A stretch of 64,000 nt of DNA from Cryptomeria japonica (GCF_030272615.1 NC_081412.1:139254747-139318746); one strand, 5' to 3'; positions 12,232 to 24,969 are shown, counted from the first letter of the stretch. The notes: generated by a model not told the origin, from the sequence alone. Translations and numbers: made by a program.

Positions 12232-13263
12232 TTGATTGCACATATTAATGAGATTTTTTTATGTCATAAGAGGTTGTGCCATTGGAATTTTGATTGCATT
12301 GTAATGATCATTTCAACTAAGGCAGTTAGAGATATACCTAAGATTGTGAAGCCTCATAATCTAGTATGTAAGCAATGTCAAATGGCAAAGCAAGTTAGAA
12401 CTTCTTTTAAGAGTATACAAGATAAATATAATGATGTTCTTGATCTTGTTTATACTAATTTGTGTGGTCCTGCTAGAATAAGAAGTTTTCAAGGTGATAT
12501 ATATTTCATGTTAATCATTGATGACTATTCTAGAATGATGTGGGATAATTTTCTAAGGGAGAAATCCGAAGCCTTTGAAAAATTCAAGAACTTTAAATCT
12601 ATGATTGGAGGTCTTTTATATTTGACTCAGACTAGACCAGATATAATGAATGCAGTTTGTAATGTATCAAGATATCAAAGTGATCCTAGAGAGAATCATG
12701 AGAGTGAAGTGAAAAGGATTTTCAAATATTTACAAGGAACAACTGAATATGGTTTGTGGTATCCTAAAGATGATGACTTTACATTATGTGTATTTATAGA
12801 TGCAGATTGGGCTGGAGATATAGATGACTGGAAAAGCACATTTGGTGGAGCTTTCTTTCTTGGAAATAAACTCGTTTCATGGATCAGCAAGAAACAGTCA
12901 TGTACTTCTTTATCTACTGCTGAAGTTGAGTATGTTGTTGTTGCTACTAGTTGTACACAAGTTCTATGGATGAAGCAAATGTTGAAAGATATAAGGGTAG
13001 ATTGTAATGAACCAGTAATTATTCACTGTGATAACTCTGTTGCTATTGACATATCAAAGAATTTGGTATTTCATTCTAAGACAAAGTGCATATCAATCAA
13101 GTATAACATTTTGAAGGAAAAGGTGGAAGTAGATGAAGTCAGATTGCTTTATGTGAACACTAAAGAGCAGATTGCAGATATCTTAACTAAACCTTTTCCC
13201 AAGGAATCATTTGAGTACTTTAGAGACAAATTGGGGGTCTTTGCCCCTCCGATTGAGACTTGA
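12232..13263 (+). pseudogene. C1 integrase start fused in frame to RT tail and RNase H
   Basis: This 343-codon frame is open throughout but is made of two distant parts. The first 120 residues carry the pre-integrase His/Cys zinc site (HKRLCH...CKQCQ) and the start of the integrase core up to MLIIDDYSRMMW. The first catalytic position, usually HTDL, reads YTNL (Asp to Asn). Around residue 125, SMIGG is followed by LLYLTQTRPDI, which belongs to the end of Copia reverse transcriptase. RNase H follows (IDADWAG, then SLSTAEVEY, then HCDNSVAI) and ends LTKPFPKESFEYFRDKLG. The rest of integrase and most of reverse transcriptase are missing. It keeps frame by chance, and no complete enzyme can result. 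Confidence 0.88.
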
Positions 13264-13342
13264 GTGATGTTGATTGGCATCAGTCTGGTATGCATTATCA
13301 GAACTATTACTCATTCTAGATTGATGAGTTGGTGCTACTACT

Positions 13343-13632
13343 CAGGGGGAGTAGTCAGTTGTGTGGTTCAGAGGATCTATGGTTTTTGTTTTATGTTTAT
13401 GTTAGATTTCTAGCATTTATGTCAAAGGGGGGGAAATGTACGTGTGAAAAACAAAGCTTAATAGAGATATCAGTCACAGGGGGAGTTTGGTCTATGGTTT
13501 GGTTGTTTTGTTCAAAACTTCATTGACATATCATTTGTTGAATGTATTTCATTGGGGGAGACTTGTTTGGCACTTCTTGGCACTTGGATATTTTTCACAT
13601 CTAGTGTTGCCATCAATGCCAAAGGGGGAGAT
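13343..13632 (+). other. C1 polypurine region: several G-runs, main PPT at the LTR
   Basis: The main tract AAAGGGGGAGAT (13,621-13,632) abuts the 3' LTR. Similar G-runs precede it: CAGGGGGAGTAG near 13,343, AAAGGGGGGGAAA near 13,425, CAGGGGGAG near 13,477 and TTGGGGGAG near 13,553. Several PPT-like tracts are known in some plant Copia families. The block CCATCAATGCCAAAGGGGG is shared with C2. Confidence 0.7.
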
Positions 13633-14851
13633 TGTTGGCAATTTGGAGGAATTGATTATGTGTTGCATTGATGTTTTTCATTGATGTCAACACTAGCTTC
13701 TTTGGTTGTCTATCGATTCTGGTAGAGTGGTTGGACTTTGATGATGATCAAGAGATTTGTCTCCAGTATGTTCCGATTGGTGGAATTGGTTTGGTTTGGT
13801 CATTCAGGTTATTCAAATGCGTGTCACATTCAGTTGGTTCGGGATTTGGTGATCCGGAAGCTATAATATGTTCTACCAAGCCTTTTGGTTACTAGCAAGG
13901 GTTCTATCGGCAAAGCTTCATTGAAGATCTTTTGATGGATTTGATAAGTGGTGTTGGTGCGGCTTCTAGAAGGTTTTCGGGATGCTGATGGTTATCTTGT
14001 TCATGTTCTAGTTGATCAGTGGTGTTGCATTTGGTTTATGGCAACCTATTTTAGGTCTGGACTTAATGTTATTCTGTTAGGTTATGGACCGCTTTATGTA
14101 ACGTGTTGGTCTGCGTTACTAGTTGGATTTATTGTTTGGTTAATGTTGTTTCGGTCTTAGGCCGATTTGGATTATCATTGGTTTGCGGGTTTATGTAATG
14201 GATTTATTGTATTCTTTTAGGTGGTTGACCTAATTGTTTAGGTCTCGAGTTGGTATAAATATGATGTAAGATATCTTTGTAGATCATCGATCGTGGTTAT
14301 GGGACTATCTGTGTGCAAATAAAGTTATAATCATATGCAGAGGTTTTGGTAGATCATAGGTGATCGAATTGGGTTTGTGTAAGAGGTTTAAGACCTCCGA
14401 CATTGAGATTAACCATAACTGTACTCAGGCATAGGAGATGTTATTCTTGCATTTCATTCTTATTTCTAGATGGTAGTCTGAATATCTTTTGTGGTCAATG
14501 AGGCTCCTTTGTGATGAGCATTGTGCTCCAGGTTGTTGGCCTTCCTGCATGTGCAAGTCCCTTATTGTAATCACATACTTACTGCAGAAGTATCATCTAA
14601 CTGTGGGTAGGCTTCACATTGTGGTTTTTCCCTTTATTGGGTTTTCTACGTACAAATCTTGGTGTTTTGTGTTGTGGATTCATGGTATTTGGTTTATGAT
14701 TTATGATTGTGCTTAATTGATATATCTGTTATTCTGATATTCGATTTATGCATTCCAATAAAAGGTTTTGTGTTCTTAAAGTTTCATAATCTGTTAACAA
14801 CTGATTCACCACCCCCCCCACCCTCTCAGTTGTTCACCGATTATCCTAACA
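13633..14851 (+). repeat. C1 3' LTR (1,219 bp)
   Basis: It starts TGTTGGCAAT after the purine tract and ends TATCCTAACA at 14,851, the same end as the 5' remnant. Open frames inside it (for example 13,948-14,160 and 14,489-14,716) show no protein features and are taken as chance. A run of nine or ten C residues lies near 14,811-14,821. Confidence 0.85.
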
Positions 14852-14899
14852 ATCCCACCCCTTCACATTTGAAATAGGTTCCTCAGAATGTTCCTTGGT

Positions 14900-15850
14900 C
14901 AAATCTTCTTTCATTCCTGTGGTATCCATCATCACAACGACAATCTTTGACCTTCTCTGTAGTTTTGTAGTTGTGATAAGAACCTTGTCTAGCTCTTCTC
15001 TCCTTATAGTATGGGCTCTTCCCTTTGATTCATTCATTGTATGACCTCCTCTTATTGCATTGTTGTCATTCTTCTAGGATACTTCAGTTTCTACTTCTCG
15101 GCATCCATTATTCCCTCCTAGCTATATTTTCATCTACATTTAGTGTAAACAAGTAGGCTTACTCCATGGTATTCATCTTAACTAGGCTTAATTCCTCTTG
15201 AATGTTAATTCTGAGACCATTAATGTACTGCACCACTTTCTCCCTTTTTGGATTCACTATGTCTAGTTCTTATGATCATTTTATGGAACTCCTTAGTGTA
15301 CTCTACCATCTTCTACTTCTATTGCAAGTTTTGAATTTTTTTTAGCATCTCCAACTCATAGTTAGCAGGTATGAATTGAATTTTGAGTTTTACCACCATT
15401 CTTTCCCATTTTATGGCTCGCTCCTTCCCTCTCTATTTTTTATCCAATTGTACCTCTTTCAACTAAATTGTAGCATGTCCCTTCAGTTTGGTTTTGGAAA
15501 ATCTAACTCAATCCAGATCTTCAACCTCTTCATACAAAGTACTCTTGCATCTCATTTATCTAGTCAATCAGTTCCTCTGGATTCAAACTTTCAACATAGC
15601 TAGAGATCTTTATCCTTGGCCTTTTCCCGATTCTAGCGATGACCTTCATCATCTTGATCTAATCTATTTTTTCATCCTCTTGACTCTCCTCATACTACTC
15701 CTAGATCCTTGGCTCCTCATCATCAATCTCCTCTCCTCTAGTTCAGGGCTTATGATCTTTCTCCTATCCTTCTCTATAACATCCAACTGCATCTTCGTTG
15801 CTCTCATCATATCCATAATCTCTTCTACCCTTTTTGTTGACATTGGCCAT
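14900..15850 (-). pseudogene. Decayed Ty3/Gypsy gag on minus strand
   Basis: Reading leftward from about 15,600, fragments of a gag core can be followed through several stops and frame changes: NPEELIDxINEMQEYF (about 15,535-15,590), an ANYELEMLKK segment (about 15,350), YTKEFHK (about 15,290) and YINGLRINIQEELSLVKM (about 15,165-15,230). Together these match the order of the retrotransposon gag domain of chromodomain-type or related Gypsy elements. Upstream (15,600-15,850) is a charged stretch that could be the gag N-terminus. No LTR pair was found. C1 ends at 14,851, so C1 may have inserted into this older element. Confidence 0.6.
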
Positions 15851-16078
15851 CACTGGCATGAATTAGGTGTGACTGCCTCAATTCAACAATTTGACGGGGT
15901 TGCAACTACCTCAATTCGACACTCGCTTGACAACACCCACAATTTGCCTCTAGTTATGATCTATCCACACCAAGTTCTTCTAGAATGCACACTCCCAAAG
16001 GATTCAAACCTTTCTCTAATACAACTTAATGCAGTCAAGGATGGAGTGTCTGAAATAGACTATCCAACCTTACAGTAG

Positions 16079-16555
16079 AATCCTACACAAAATTGAACAC
16101 AAGAAAGAAACATACAACTTTATTTATCATAATAAAGTTCATACATGTTTGCAAGCCTCCCATATGTTGAATACATTAGGTCCCATTAGCCTCACATGTA
16201 GGAACACATGCCACCATAAGCTTATTACAAAATAAATGTAGAAAATGACTTTTGGATCCTAATTCCCTAACTCCTGACACCTGGCTACAAAAGCTTCTTT
16301 CCAATGATCCTAGAAGGTGCTTAAATACTAGCTCCAAACATTAGGAGTAATTATGTTGACCTCGGCTAGGTCCTAGGTCCTATCTCCAGCATAATGTGGA
16401 GGTTGGCTCTAGGAGGTTGAGGAAGTCACAAAACTCAATGTGGAGGTGTGCGGATCCCTCTTGGAGTTGCCTTGCCCCACATCTATCGTGTGATGTGGTG
16501 TGCAAGCTCTACAAGGTACACAAGAGTTATACACACTTGTAGGTCTAGTCCTAGG
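16079..16555. other. Unassigned stretch
   Basis: No gene, LTR border or primer site could be recognised. An AATAAAGTT phrase and short GGTCCTAGG-type repeats occur, which could belong to an old LTR on the minus strand, but nothing confirms this. Confidence 0.3.
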
Positions 16556-16900
16556 CTACTTGAGAGGGCGAACTTCTAGTGAAGTGATCTTTTGAATGAT
16601 AAGTTCTCGTTTGTTGCCACTTTGATATGTTGTAGTAGAGTTGTCATGTTGCCTCCCTTCCATTTCGTAGAGGAAATTTGTTTGATGTGGTATGATACAG
16701 TCAAGTTCTTCGGGATAATCTTGCATCAGAAGTATAGGAGCCTTTGAACAAAATTTATCAAGCATAGTTGAAGGGGATGAAGTATCATTATGATCTCTTG
16801 CTAACTCAAGAGCGTATAGGGATGTAAAATGGGATAAATTGCTATCATAGGCTATGAAATAAGGGTCATTGTCAATGAGTCTATAGACAAATGTGGTGAC
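16556..16900 (-). CDS. Unidentified 114-codon open frame
   Basis: From a stop at 16,901-16,903 the frame stays open to a TAG at 16,556-16,558. An internal ATG at 16,765 would give 69 residues. The composition looks protein-like (YRLIDNDPYFIAYDSNL near the start; PEELDCIIPHQTNFLYEMEG later), and it is longer than expected by chance in this AT-rich region. I recognise no family. It may be a retroelement fragment, given the decayed gag to its left, or a remnant of a host gene. No start context or exon signals were found. Confidence 0.25.
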   Translation of the reverse strand, partial: VTTFVYRLIDNDPYFIAYDSNLSHFTSLYALELARDHNDTSSPSTMLDKFCSKAPILLMQDYPEELDCIIPHQTNFLYEMEGRQHDNSTTTYQSGNKRELIIQKITSLEVRPLK

Positions 16901-16903
16901 TTA

Positions 16904-18230
16904 GTTGTTAGAAGAGAGTTCAAAATCCATTCATGGTTTAATATTTTGTAAAGAAAATGCACAAAGATGAATGCAACTTCTAAAATGTAATAGATACATA
17001 CAAACATGAAAGTAAAAGATTACTCTAAAGAAAAATCATATAAGTGTCATGTTCATCAAAATGTTAACTAAAGAGAAAACTATTGAACGTGTATATTGTA
17101 ATGCTCAATATTCTTTGCTTTTCTATTAAAGCGATGGTTTCTTTAGAATCTAAATCGAAACATATTAAATACATTAAAATGAATTTTAAATTCTAAAATA
17201 AAGAAAATAGTAGATGTTAGTAGGAACTAGAAAATAATAGAGGAAGGGATAGAAGGCATAGTCTATAGATCAATGTTTGATGAAGCTTTGTAACTCTATT
17301 CTAGACTAGTCCAAATCAACAGGATTATGAGAACTATGTCAACATATATATATATATATTTATGTTTTTCCTTTTCATTTCGTAGAGATGCCATAGTAGA
17401 CAGTCTCCTTTCTGACATGATCACATATGTACAACCACAATTTCATCCTTTAATTGTGAATGTGTTCTATCACTATGCATCTACAACCTCCCTACAACTT
17501 TGCAACTTATTCTTGCATCAACATTATTCTATATAGATGAGGTGGTGTTATAGGCTCCTTTGGAGCTTTTCTTGATGAGGTTGAGCAACAAGAATTTCTC
17601 AATAACAATCAAAGCCCCACAAAAGATTTGAAAGATTAAGGATTGGAACTTTGAAAGGAATGCACAATGGATATGAGATCATGTCGCAATATCTTTATGA
17701 GTGTGTGAGTATAGTAATGGAATGTCTTTGAAACCAATGATTTCTTATGTGTTCTTGGTTGTTTGTGGTTTTTTTTTTTTTCTTCTTTCAATGTTGTCAT
17801 GTGTTTTATTTTTTTTCTTATTTTGTCATTATATGTTCATTCCTTTATTTTTTTACTTTTTAAACATATAATATGACAATATATGACCATTTGCACATGA
17901 AACAAGATGTACATGCAAAATAAAGTTAAAAACTAAAAATTAAAACAAGAAAAAATGTTTGTTGCAAATGTAGTCATATACAATCTCATCCTTAGAACAA
18001 GACTACAAACATGATAGCATTCAAAATAGTAAAAAAACAAATACTAAAATAAAATAGAAAGAAATGAGTATGAAAACAATTAATTATAATACAAGTGCAT
18101 ATTCAAAGACAATTGCTATAACAAACAATTAAAAATAACCATCATTATATTTACCAAACAAAAGTGTTGCAAAAAAAAATGCCAAATAATTGAATCCCAA
18201 TTGAAAGATGACATTTCAGTCTCTCAAAAG
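16904..18230. other. AT-rich intergenic stretch, no gene seen
   Basis: The sequence is AT-rich with homopolymer runs (for example poly-T at 17,770-17,785) and a TATATATA run near 17,345-17,358. Short open frames lack motifs. It separates the fructokinase 3' end from older repeats. Confidence 0.5.
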
Positions 18231-18232
18231 AA

Positions 18233-18238
18233 TTTATT
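18233..18238 (-). terminator. Candidate poly(A) signal of the fructokinase gene
   Basis: AATAAA is present on the minus strand about 330 bases after the stop codon at 18,566. It is a reasonable 3' UTR length, but no cDNA evidence is available, so this is only a candidate. Confidence 0.35.
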
Positions 18239-18565
18239 GAAGAAAATACAGAAATTTCACATTCTTTTGCTTAAGATGAATGGTGACTACAACATAACTT
18301 TTCCACTTGTATAGGGGTATATAGCTTATCCCAGTCATAAATTTTTTTTCATTTGTTTTGGAAAAACCATTGGATCTATTGTGGGCAGAGTAACACATAC
18401 CATCCAACTTCTTTGTCGGAAGTTACAAGAACAGGCCAAAGATAGTGAATCCTCATATTCTAAATTCCTATTGGAGGTGGGCTTATTAGAATTTATGAAT
18501 GAATACATGATAAAGAATCATAATGTACACACACAAATTACAATGCCCTCCTCTCATATGGGACA

Positions 18566-21500
18566 TTACATGGCAATGTTCTTGAGGAGCTCCAATACTG
18601 CTGATTTATCAGGCAATGCTGGAATTGCTCCTTTCTTTGTTGTTGTAATTGCACCACACCCATTTGCAAATCTAAGAGCCTCTTTCAACTTCTGTTCATC
18701 CTGAGAATGCAACAAAAAAAAATTATTTTTGAGTTAAAGTCTTCCTAACTATTCAAGATCATAGTTGAAGTATTTGCAGAGTATTCAATGAGTTTTTTCG
18801 CTCGTCTAAAAAACTTATCAAATTTTATGTGATTTTTTAACAAAAACTCAGCAACTCTCTAACAAAAACTCAGCTACATTAAAAAAAAGAGGTGATAATC
18901 TCAATATGCTAACCTTAAGCACTGACATGTCATTTACAATTTGATTCAAAAGCCCTCCTACGAATGCATCTCCTGCACCTGTTGTGTCAATTGCCTTCAC
19001 CGAAATACTAGCCACCATTCCACTAAAAGACTGGAAAACAACCAAACAATGTCAAGGCTTGAAAATGAAGTTAATCTAATTCCATCAATAACAGATACAA
19101 ATTACACTGAATGTCCATCAAAACAAACATGGGCTAATTTGGGAGTTTTATACCAACCTTGGTATAATATTTGCAGCCCTTTTGTCCAAAAGTTACAAGC
19201 AATAATGTTAATCTGGGGTGCCAAAGTGACATTACAACTTCATCACTATTAGGGTCTCCTCCTGTAAGAAATGCTACCTCCTCATCACTCACCTGAAAGA
19301 ATTGTATAAAGAAATGAGTATATGTACAGACAGACCTGTAATATTTGCTTTTATTTGGTAAACTTGCAAAGAAACTTGATCTCAAGACAATAGACTTGTG
19401 TATATGTGAGCAGTGGACTTCTCAGTCACCAGCAAGAGAGTCGGAAGGTAAATTATAAACTTTTATACAAAAACCTTATTAAGACTCCAAATTATAGGCC
19501 ACAGTTGCTAAACAATGAAGCATAACAACCAAAAAAGACAGCACACAAGTGGAAATTGTTTTGAACACAACTTTTTTTTGTAAAATAACTCTTCTGCTGC
19601 ATGATAAGAAATCCTTTTTGCTAGAGTTGCACACACTGTAAGGTTGGATATGATCCACCATTATATGTATTCAATAATTGTAAGCCCCTTGGATAAGTAG
19701 CATTCTGGAGAACTCTAAAAATGTAGATATATTAGATACCTATGGCCTCTAGTTGCCAAGTTGGCTAGGTCACTCTTAATAAATTTACCATATTTCCTGT
19801 AGATGCAATAGCATTAGATCTATTTTCTACTGTTTATAGAGTCCAAAGAGAAATTGACCTACTTTAACATAGGATTTTGACAGAAGATTGATTTACTTAA
19901 CCCAGAGTATAAGTTTGGTCGGGCAGGATTCCAAACATTTCCTTAGCAAGGTAGCCAAGATTACCAACATATGGAAATCAGAAAAAGATAAATTACAGAA
20001 CAGACTTCCTAGAGTGCACAGAGTCTCTTACAAGATGTTTCTTGATATGCGATTCCCTCAGTCTGAAAGTAAACTAAGAAAGAATACATTTTTAGAGCTT
20101 GGATTAGTAGCCTGCTTTTCACAGAGGAAAATATTTTCTGTTGGCTTAGACATTTAGAGAGGTATATTTGGAAGCCTTCTGTGACAGAGAGCATGCCCTG
20201 TAAACTCGAAGGTTGTTCAAATCCTTAAATTTGATATTTAGGTTCATATATTATCTGCACTTTTCTTTGGCTGTCTTTCTAGATGTTCATATAATAGACT
20301 ACTGGAAGAAATAAATCAAATCCAATCCTATACAGCTCAAACCTGAGAACGATTTACATATTTCAGATCGATCCAATAGTATATTAGGAATTAATTTGCC
20401 AAAGGTTCAAAGTGTGAAATATATATTTCTCCAACAGTTCTTTCATTTTGATGATGAATCATAGAGTGTGATCCAAAACATTGATGCAAATAAAATCATA
20501 TAATAAGAGCCAGAAACAAAGCAATAACTATTATGAACTGTGGAAATCTAATCTATCTTATGCTTTTTTTCGATTAAAAAAAACATAATGTTCAAACTAG
20601 AGGGGGAGAAATCACCTTTATCGAGTCTGCCTTATCCCATATACTCAGGATCCCTTTGCGTGCTTTCTCAGCAGACGGCCAAAGAGGCAGTCTAAGATTT
20701 GGATCATAAGATAGCAGGGCACCTCCTTCTCTTGCAACCTCCATGGCTGCAAGATGAGCTGACCTAGTTGGTTCTGCTATTAGACTTATTGATCCATAGT
20801 GAAATATTGAAGCCTGCATATAATTAGAGCAATCAAAACAATCAACTATCCATAGAAACCTTGAAATAAATAAAAAGGCTTTTCTAATCCATTTATGATC
20901 AAACAAGTTCCTATCCTAATAATGGTTACACAGAATGTCCTATTGCAGAGTTCTTGTTAACTATTAGGAACAATACATTCTTCTGTTTGGTGTAAAACCT
21001 TGAATATGCAAAACAAAACTTTTTCTTTTTGAGCAAATTGTGGCATTTAATGCAATTTGATTCAAATTATCACCAACCTTTTGGATTAAATCTCTGTCTA
21101 GCTCAGACTCATGAAGAAGCATATCAGCACTGGGATTGCGGTAGAACATAAACTCTCTCTCACCATCCACCTTTAGGGTCACAAAGGCAAGCGCTGTTCT
21201 AGCATTGGAATCAAATCTAATTCCCTGATCCATAACCTTGTTTTCCCTCAAAATGCTAGCAAGCATGTGCCCAAACTCATCATCTCCAACCTGCACATAA
21301 CAATAAACCATATGGCATATTACATGTTAATACCTTCGTGTTGATAGGCTGTGTGTAAACATCAAATGACCCTGTCAAATCAGCAACCAAAACCTTTGGA
21401 GCCATTACAAGAAACATAAAATAAACTGAAACGGTCCTATATAAAGAGGCATTGACTAAAAAGGAATGAAACTCCACTAGAAGGATATGTCACATGAAAA

Positions 21501-23192
21501 TGAATATCTTGTAAAGAAGCACATTGAAAACAAACCCGATAGATCTACAAAGAAATGGCTATCCAACCCTTAGAATATACCAATACATAAATTATTGTAT
21601 ATGAAAGCTCACTTCTTAAGGCTCATTTCTACCCTGTATCAAATCAGGTACTGGACCTTTTCAGCCAGTATGAATCTAATCCACTGGGGTCTTATGATTG
21701 TATTAGAACATAGAATATAGGATATTCAGAACCTACCATCGCAATGAAAAATCTCGGACACCTTAATTTAACAGAATATATCAACATGCAATGAAATCCC
21801 CATCGGGGTATACTATATGTGGATCACTACTTTGCAATTATGCAATCAGCTCAATGATTTAAAAAAACATAAGGTGAAGGGGATCACAAGGCAAAGCAAC
21901 TTCTTAACAGTTTATGGCAGACTAAGATTTTGGTGCCTGCACTGCTTCATCAACCTTCACTGACTGCTATGACGCAGGGTTCAGACCTGTATCGAATTGT
22001 GCACTAAATATTTTGCAGCCAATCAAACTCTAGCCATTAGGGATCTTATGATTTTACCTGAAATCAAGCAAACTCAAACAGTGAACATGCCATAGGGTAT
22101 TAACTAAGATGGACATTGGAATGAAACCCAACTATATGTTGGTCAATAATAAATAATAAGAAACCATTGCAATGAGAACTCTAAGCTGGAAGAGGAAGTA
22201 GCTGATACAAGAAGACGGGGACTTGTAATCTGAAGACATCTCAGTTTGGAACTGTTTCAAAATGAGCACTTACGATCCTATGAGCTTATGAGAAAATTAA
22301 TTAAACTTAAGAACACTTTGGTATACCACAGTCCATGGAATATTAAAATAGAATGAAATAGCACCATGGGCACAAAGTACATTCAGATCTATACATTGAA
22401 ACTAAGAAACCTCCTTAAACACAGGGTAAAAAAGGACAACTGAGGAGTAAAGCATTTAGATGAATTCATTATCATTAACAAATCACCCCAAGTACAAAGT
22501 AGAACAGGACGATTAAAGAGTTTTAAAGCATTTAGATTGTAATCAATATATGACCTCAAACACAAGGCAGTTAAGCATTTAGATCGGTAGATTGCAGTAG
22601 AGAATCCACCATGAACACCAGGTAAAACAGGATAACATAGGACAATTTAGATCAGAAGACACTAAATCTTGCTGAGACTTGAGAAATCTTTTCTATGTCC
22701 GAAATGCCTCATAAACCTTTCTTGACTCACAGTTGTTACCAGTGCAATCACTAGGAAACATGACACACAGAGATCTAGCAAAGTGATCACCTTCCCAACA
22801 AATGCTGACTGGCCACCAAGCCTAGCAATCGCAACAGCAACATTTGCAGGTGCACCACCAGGGGCCTTGACAAATGCAGGTGCTTCAGCCAATGAAACCT
22901 CTCCCACAGTGGGAACAAAATCAATCAGCATCTCCCCAAAACAAACTACCAAACCACTCTTCTTGGCTGCTGGCCTCCCCAAATCCATCTTTTTGAACCC
23001 TGTTCAAAACAATAAACCCAATTCAAACATTGTCATACTCCTTGCAGTAAATGCAAAGGCAAACCCAAAAATCTAAAGAAAATCTAAACACAACAATTAT
23101 CAACATACCCAACTAGAACAGGAGCTTAGAACAGGAGGTAAGCATCAACACATACCATTTTCAAGGGCTGCAGAACCATTAGTGAAAGCCAT
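18566..23192 (-). CDS. FRK: Fructokinase (pfkB family), seven coding exons
   Basis: Joined minus-strand exons: 23,192-23,156, 22,999-22,791, 21,290-21,078, 20,813-20,616, 19,292-19,158, 19,030-18,914 and 18,700-18,566. Every intron begins GT and ends AG, and the sum is 1,044 bases, 347 residues plus TAA. The only split codon is at the first junction. The enzyme phosphorylates fructose to fructose-6-phosphate with ATP, feeding sucrose-derived carbon into glycolysis and starch; no transit peptide is evident, so it is probably cytosolic. Evidence for the family: [12 protein letters not shown] (32-43), the pfkB signature [16 protein letters not shown] (60-75), [10 protein letters not shown] near 132, and the second signature [14 protein letters not shown] with GAGD, whose Asp (about 285) is the catalytic base. 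The end [13 protein letters not shown] is typical of plant fructokinases. Length matches the family (about 320-350). Start: the ATG at 23,192 opens exon 1; an ATG in exon 2 (22,988) would drop 16 residues. Introns 2 and 4 are 1.3-1.5 kb and contain no recognised element. The gene appears intact. Confidence 0.95.
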
Positions 23193-23273
23193 TCCTTCTG
23201 CTACAACTGACAAGACCAACGAATGAAAGAATGAATGAATATGAATATCTCAACTGTGAATGAATCTACAGGC

Positions 23274-23282
23274 TTTAATATA
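23274..23282 (-). promoter_or_regulatory. Candidate TATA box of the fructokinase gene
   Basis: TATATTAAA on the minus strand lies about 82 bases upstream of the start codon, which would give a short 5' UTR of roughly 50 bases. An intron within the 5' UTR cannot be excluded, so the true promoter may lie further up. Confidence 0.35.
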
Positions 23283-24095
23283 TCCAGATCTGAATCGTCC
23301 AAAAACACAGAATATTGCTGATTCGCGAGGGCTTCATATAGTTTGAAAAAACCTACAGTTTTATGTTTTGTTTTTATCTAAAACTCGAATTTATTACTGT
23401 TTCTCTGTTTATTCCGCGTTGTCGTGAGGTGGATTTGACTACAGCATTCAACCAAATCAGCAATGAAAGAAACGTGGGATCTCTGTGTTGTTGAATTGAT
23501 TGTATATTACGTGAACCCACAATTCAAATGTCTCGGCCCCACCGCCACCTAATCAGAACCTTTAAAATCTTTGATGCCCAGTCATCAAAATATCATAAAA
23601 AAATAAATCTACACAGATTATTTCAAGATAAACGCGTGAGCTACAGTTTTCCCAAGTGTCGAAGTAAACGCTATTTTCTAGTTTTAAACTTCTGGGCTTT
23701 TCACGAAATTTCGAAGAAACAAATCAAATGAATTTTTGTAACATTTTTTTTCTAGATTTCCACTTTCTACCTGTGATGTTTCAATGAAACAAACCAGTTG
23801 ATTTTTTCTATAATTATGTTTTATTATTTTTTTTTCTATAATAAATGATTCTTAACCACCCATTTTTGACGGGTATTTACAAGAATTGTCACATCATCCT
23901 GTAAGTTTGGCAGAATATAACTTGCAAGATAACGGTGGCAAATCATTGTCGTGCTTTTGATTATTTTATTTGATCCGACCAACCGCTGTTTACTAGGAGT
24001 TGTCATACTACTGTCTTCCTCAAATGAAAAGCAAGTTTTGGGGTGTTGTTTTCAAATGTCGTGACACACCAATTTTTAAAGCTTATCTAGATATA
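23283..24095. other. Upstream region of the fructokinase gene, no gene seen
   Basis: AT-rich sequence with no coding frame of note. It separates the gene from the Copia-like remains that start at 24,096, so only about 0.9 kb of non-transposon upstream sequence is apparent. Confidence 0.5.
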
Positions 24096-24969
24096 GGTGA
24101 TACCATTGTTAGAATTGTGTTAGATTCTTTCAGGCAATCCCTAACTTGGTAGATCATGTTTGAAGTTTACAAGTTAGTTCAATAGAAAGGTATATTACAA
24201 TTTAGAAGTTAATGTATATAAAAGTTTTTTCTTATTGAGGATGTTGATCAATAAAAATAGTTTAGGGGAAGAGCATGAGTTATCGTCTATGATCTAATAA
24301 TTATTCATTCTTTACACACTCAATCTTCTAATTACTAATTTTAAAGAAATCTTAAGTTCATTTATAAATTTCACATGTACCAATAGCTTCCCATTTTTAA
24401 ACATTTTTGGACTATAATTGGGTCATTTATGCATCATTATTGGTACCCATACCATTGTTATAGCTTCTTCCTTATTACATTTCACCAAAACACCAAACAT
24501 TCATATATATCAATTCCATATTTGATATATGTCAGCTGCATATCCTTCATACCATTACATTTTAAATACTATATGATTCATCTACATACGTCAACTAAAA
24601 CCATGATACAATAGTGTGTCCATTGGGTTTTACACATTATGACCAATCCTTAGTCTTGTCCCAAAAACGTAAAACAATATGTGATCACTTATCAAAATGC
24701 AAATCTTTTGCGCTGATTGTTTTGTTTCAGGCAAGGCTTCTAGACCAATATTTTTTTGGCCGCTTCATGCCAACATGAGAAACTTGAATGTAGATAATTT
24801 AGACATCTTTAATCTTACTAACAAAATCGCATGTCGAAACACTTAACTGTGGAGAAGTGCTAACCAAATAGGCTTATACAAATGTAGTTCGGATTGTCAA
24901 ACTTACGCAAAACTACCTAAGAGCATTAAACTCATGTTGCCCAAAAACATCAATGACAACATTCCAACA

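Larger units (their letters stand above)
10636..14851 (+). mobile_element. C1: degenerate Ty1/Copia element
   Basis: Layout on the plus strand: the last 34 bases of a 5' LTR (10,636-10,669), an initiator-Met-type primer site, gag with a zinc knuckle, a protease remnant, the start of integrase fused to the end of reverse transcriptase/RNase H, a G-rich PPT region and a 1,219-bp 3' LTR. The remainder of the 5' LTR must lie to the left of G1, which inserted into it. Because that part is outside the window, the target duplication cannot be checked. All coding parts are broken, and about two thirds of pol is deleted. Confidence 0.9.

Noticed and set aside
13329-14716. Chain of 60-75-codon frames
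   Set aside because: They lie in the PPT region and 3' LTR of C1 and show no motif.
19888-20157. 89-codon plus-strand frame
   Set aside because: It lies within intron 4 of the fructokinase gene on the opposite strand, with no motif.
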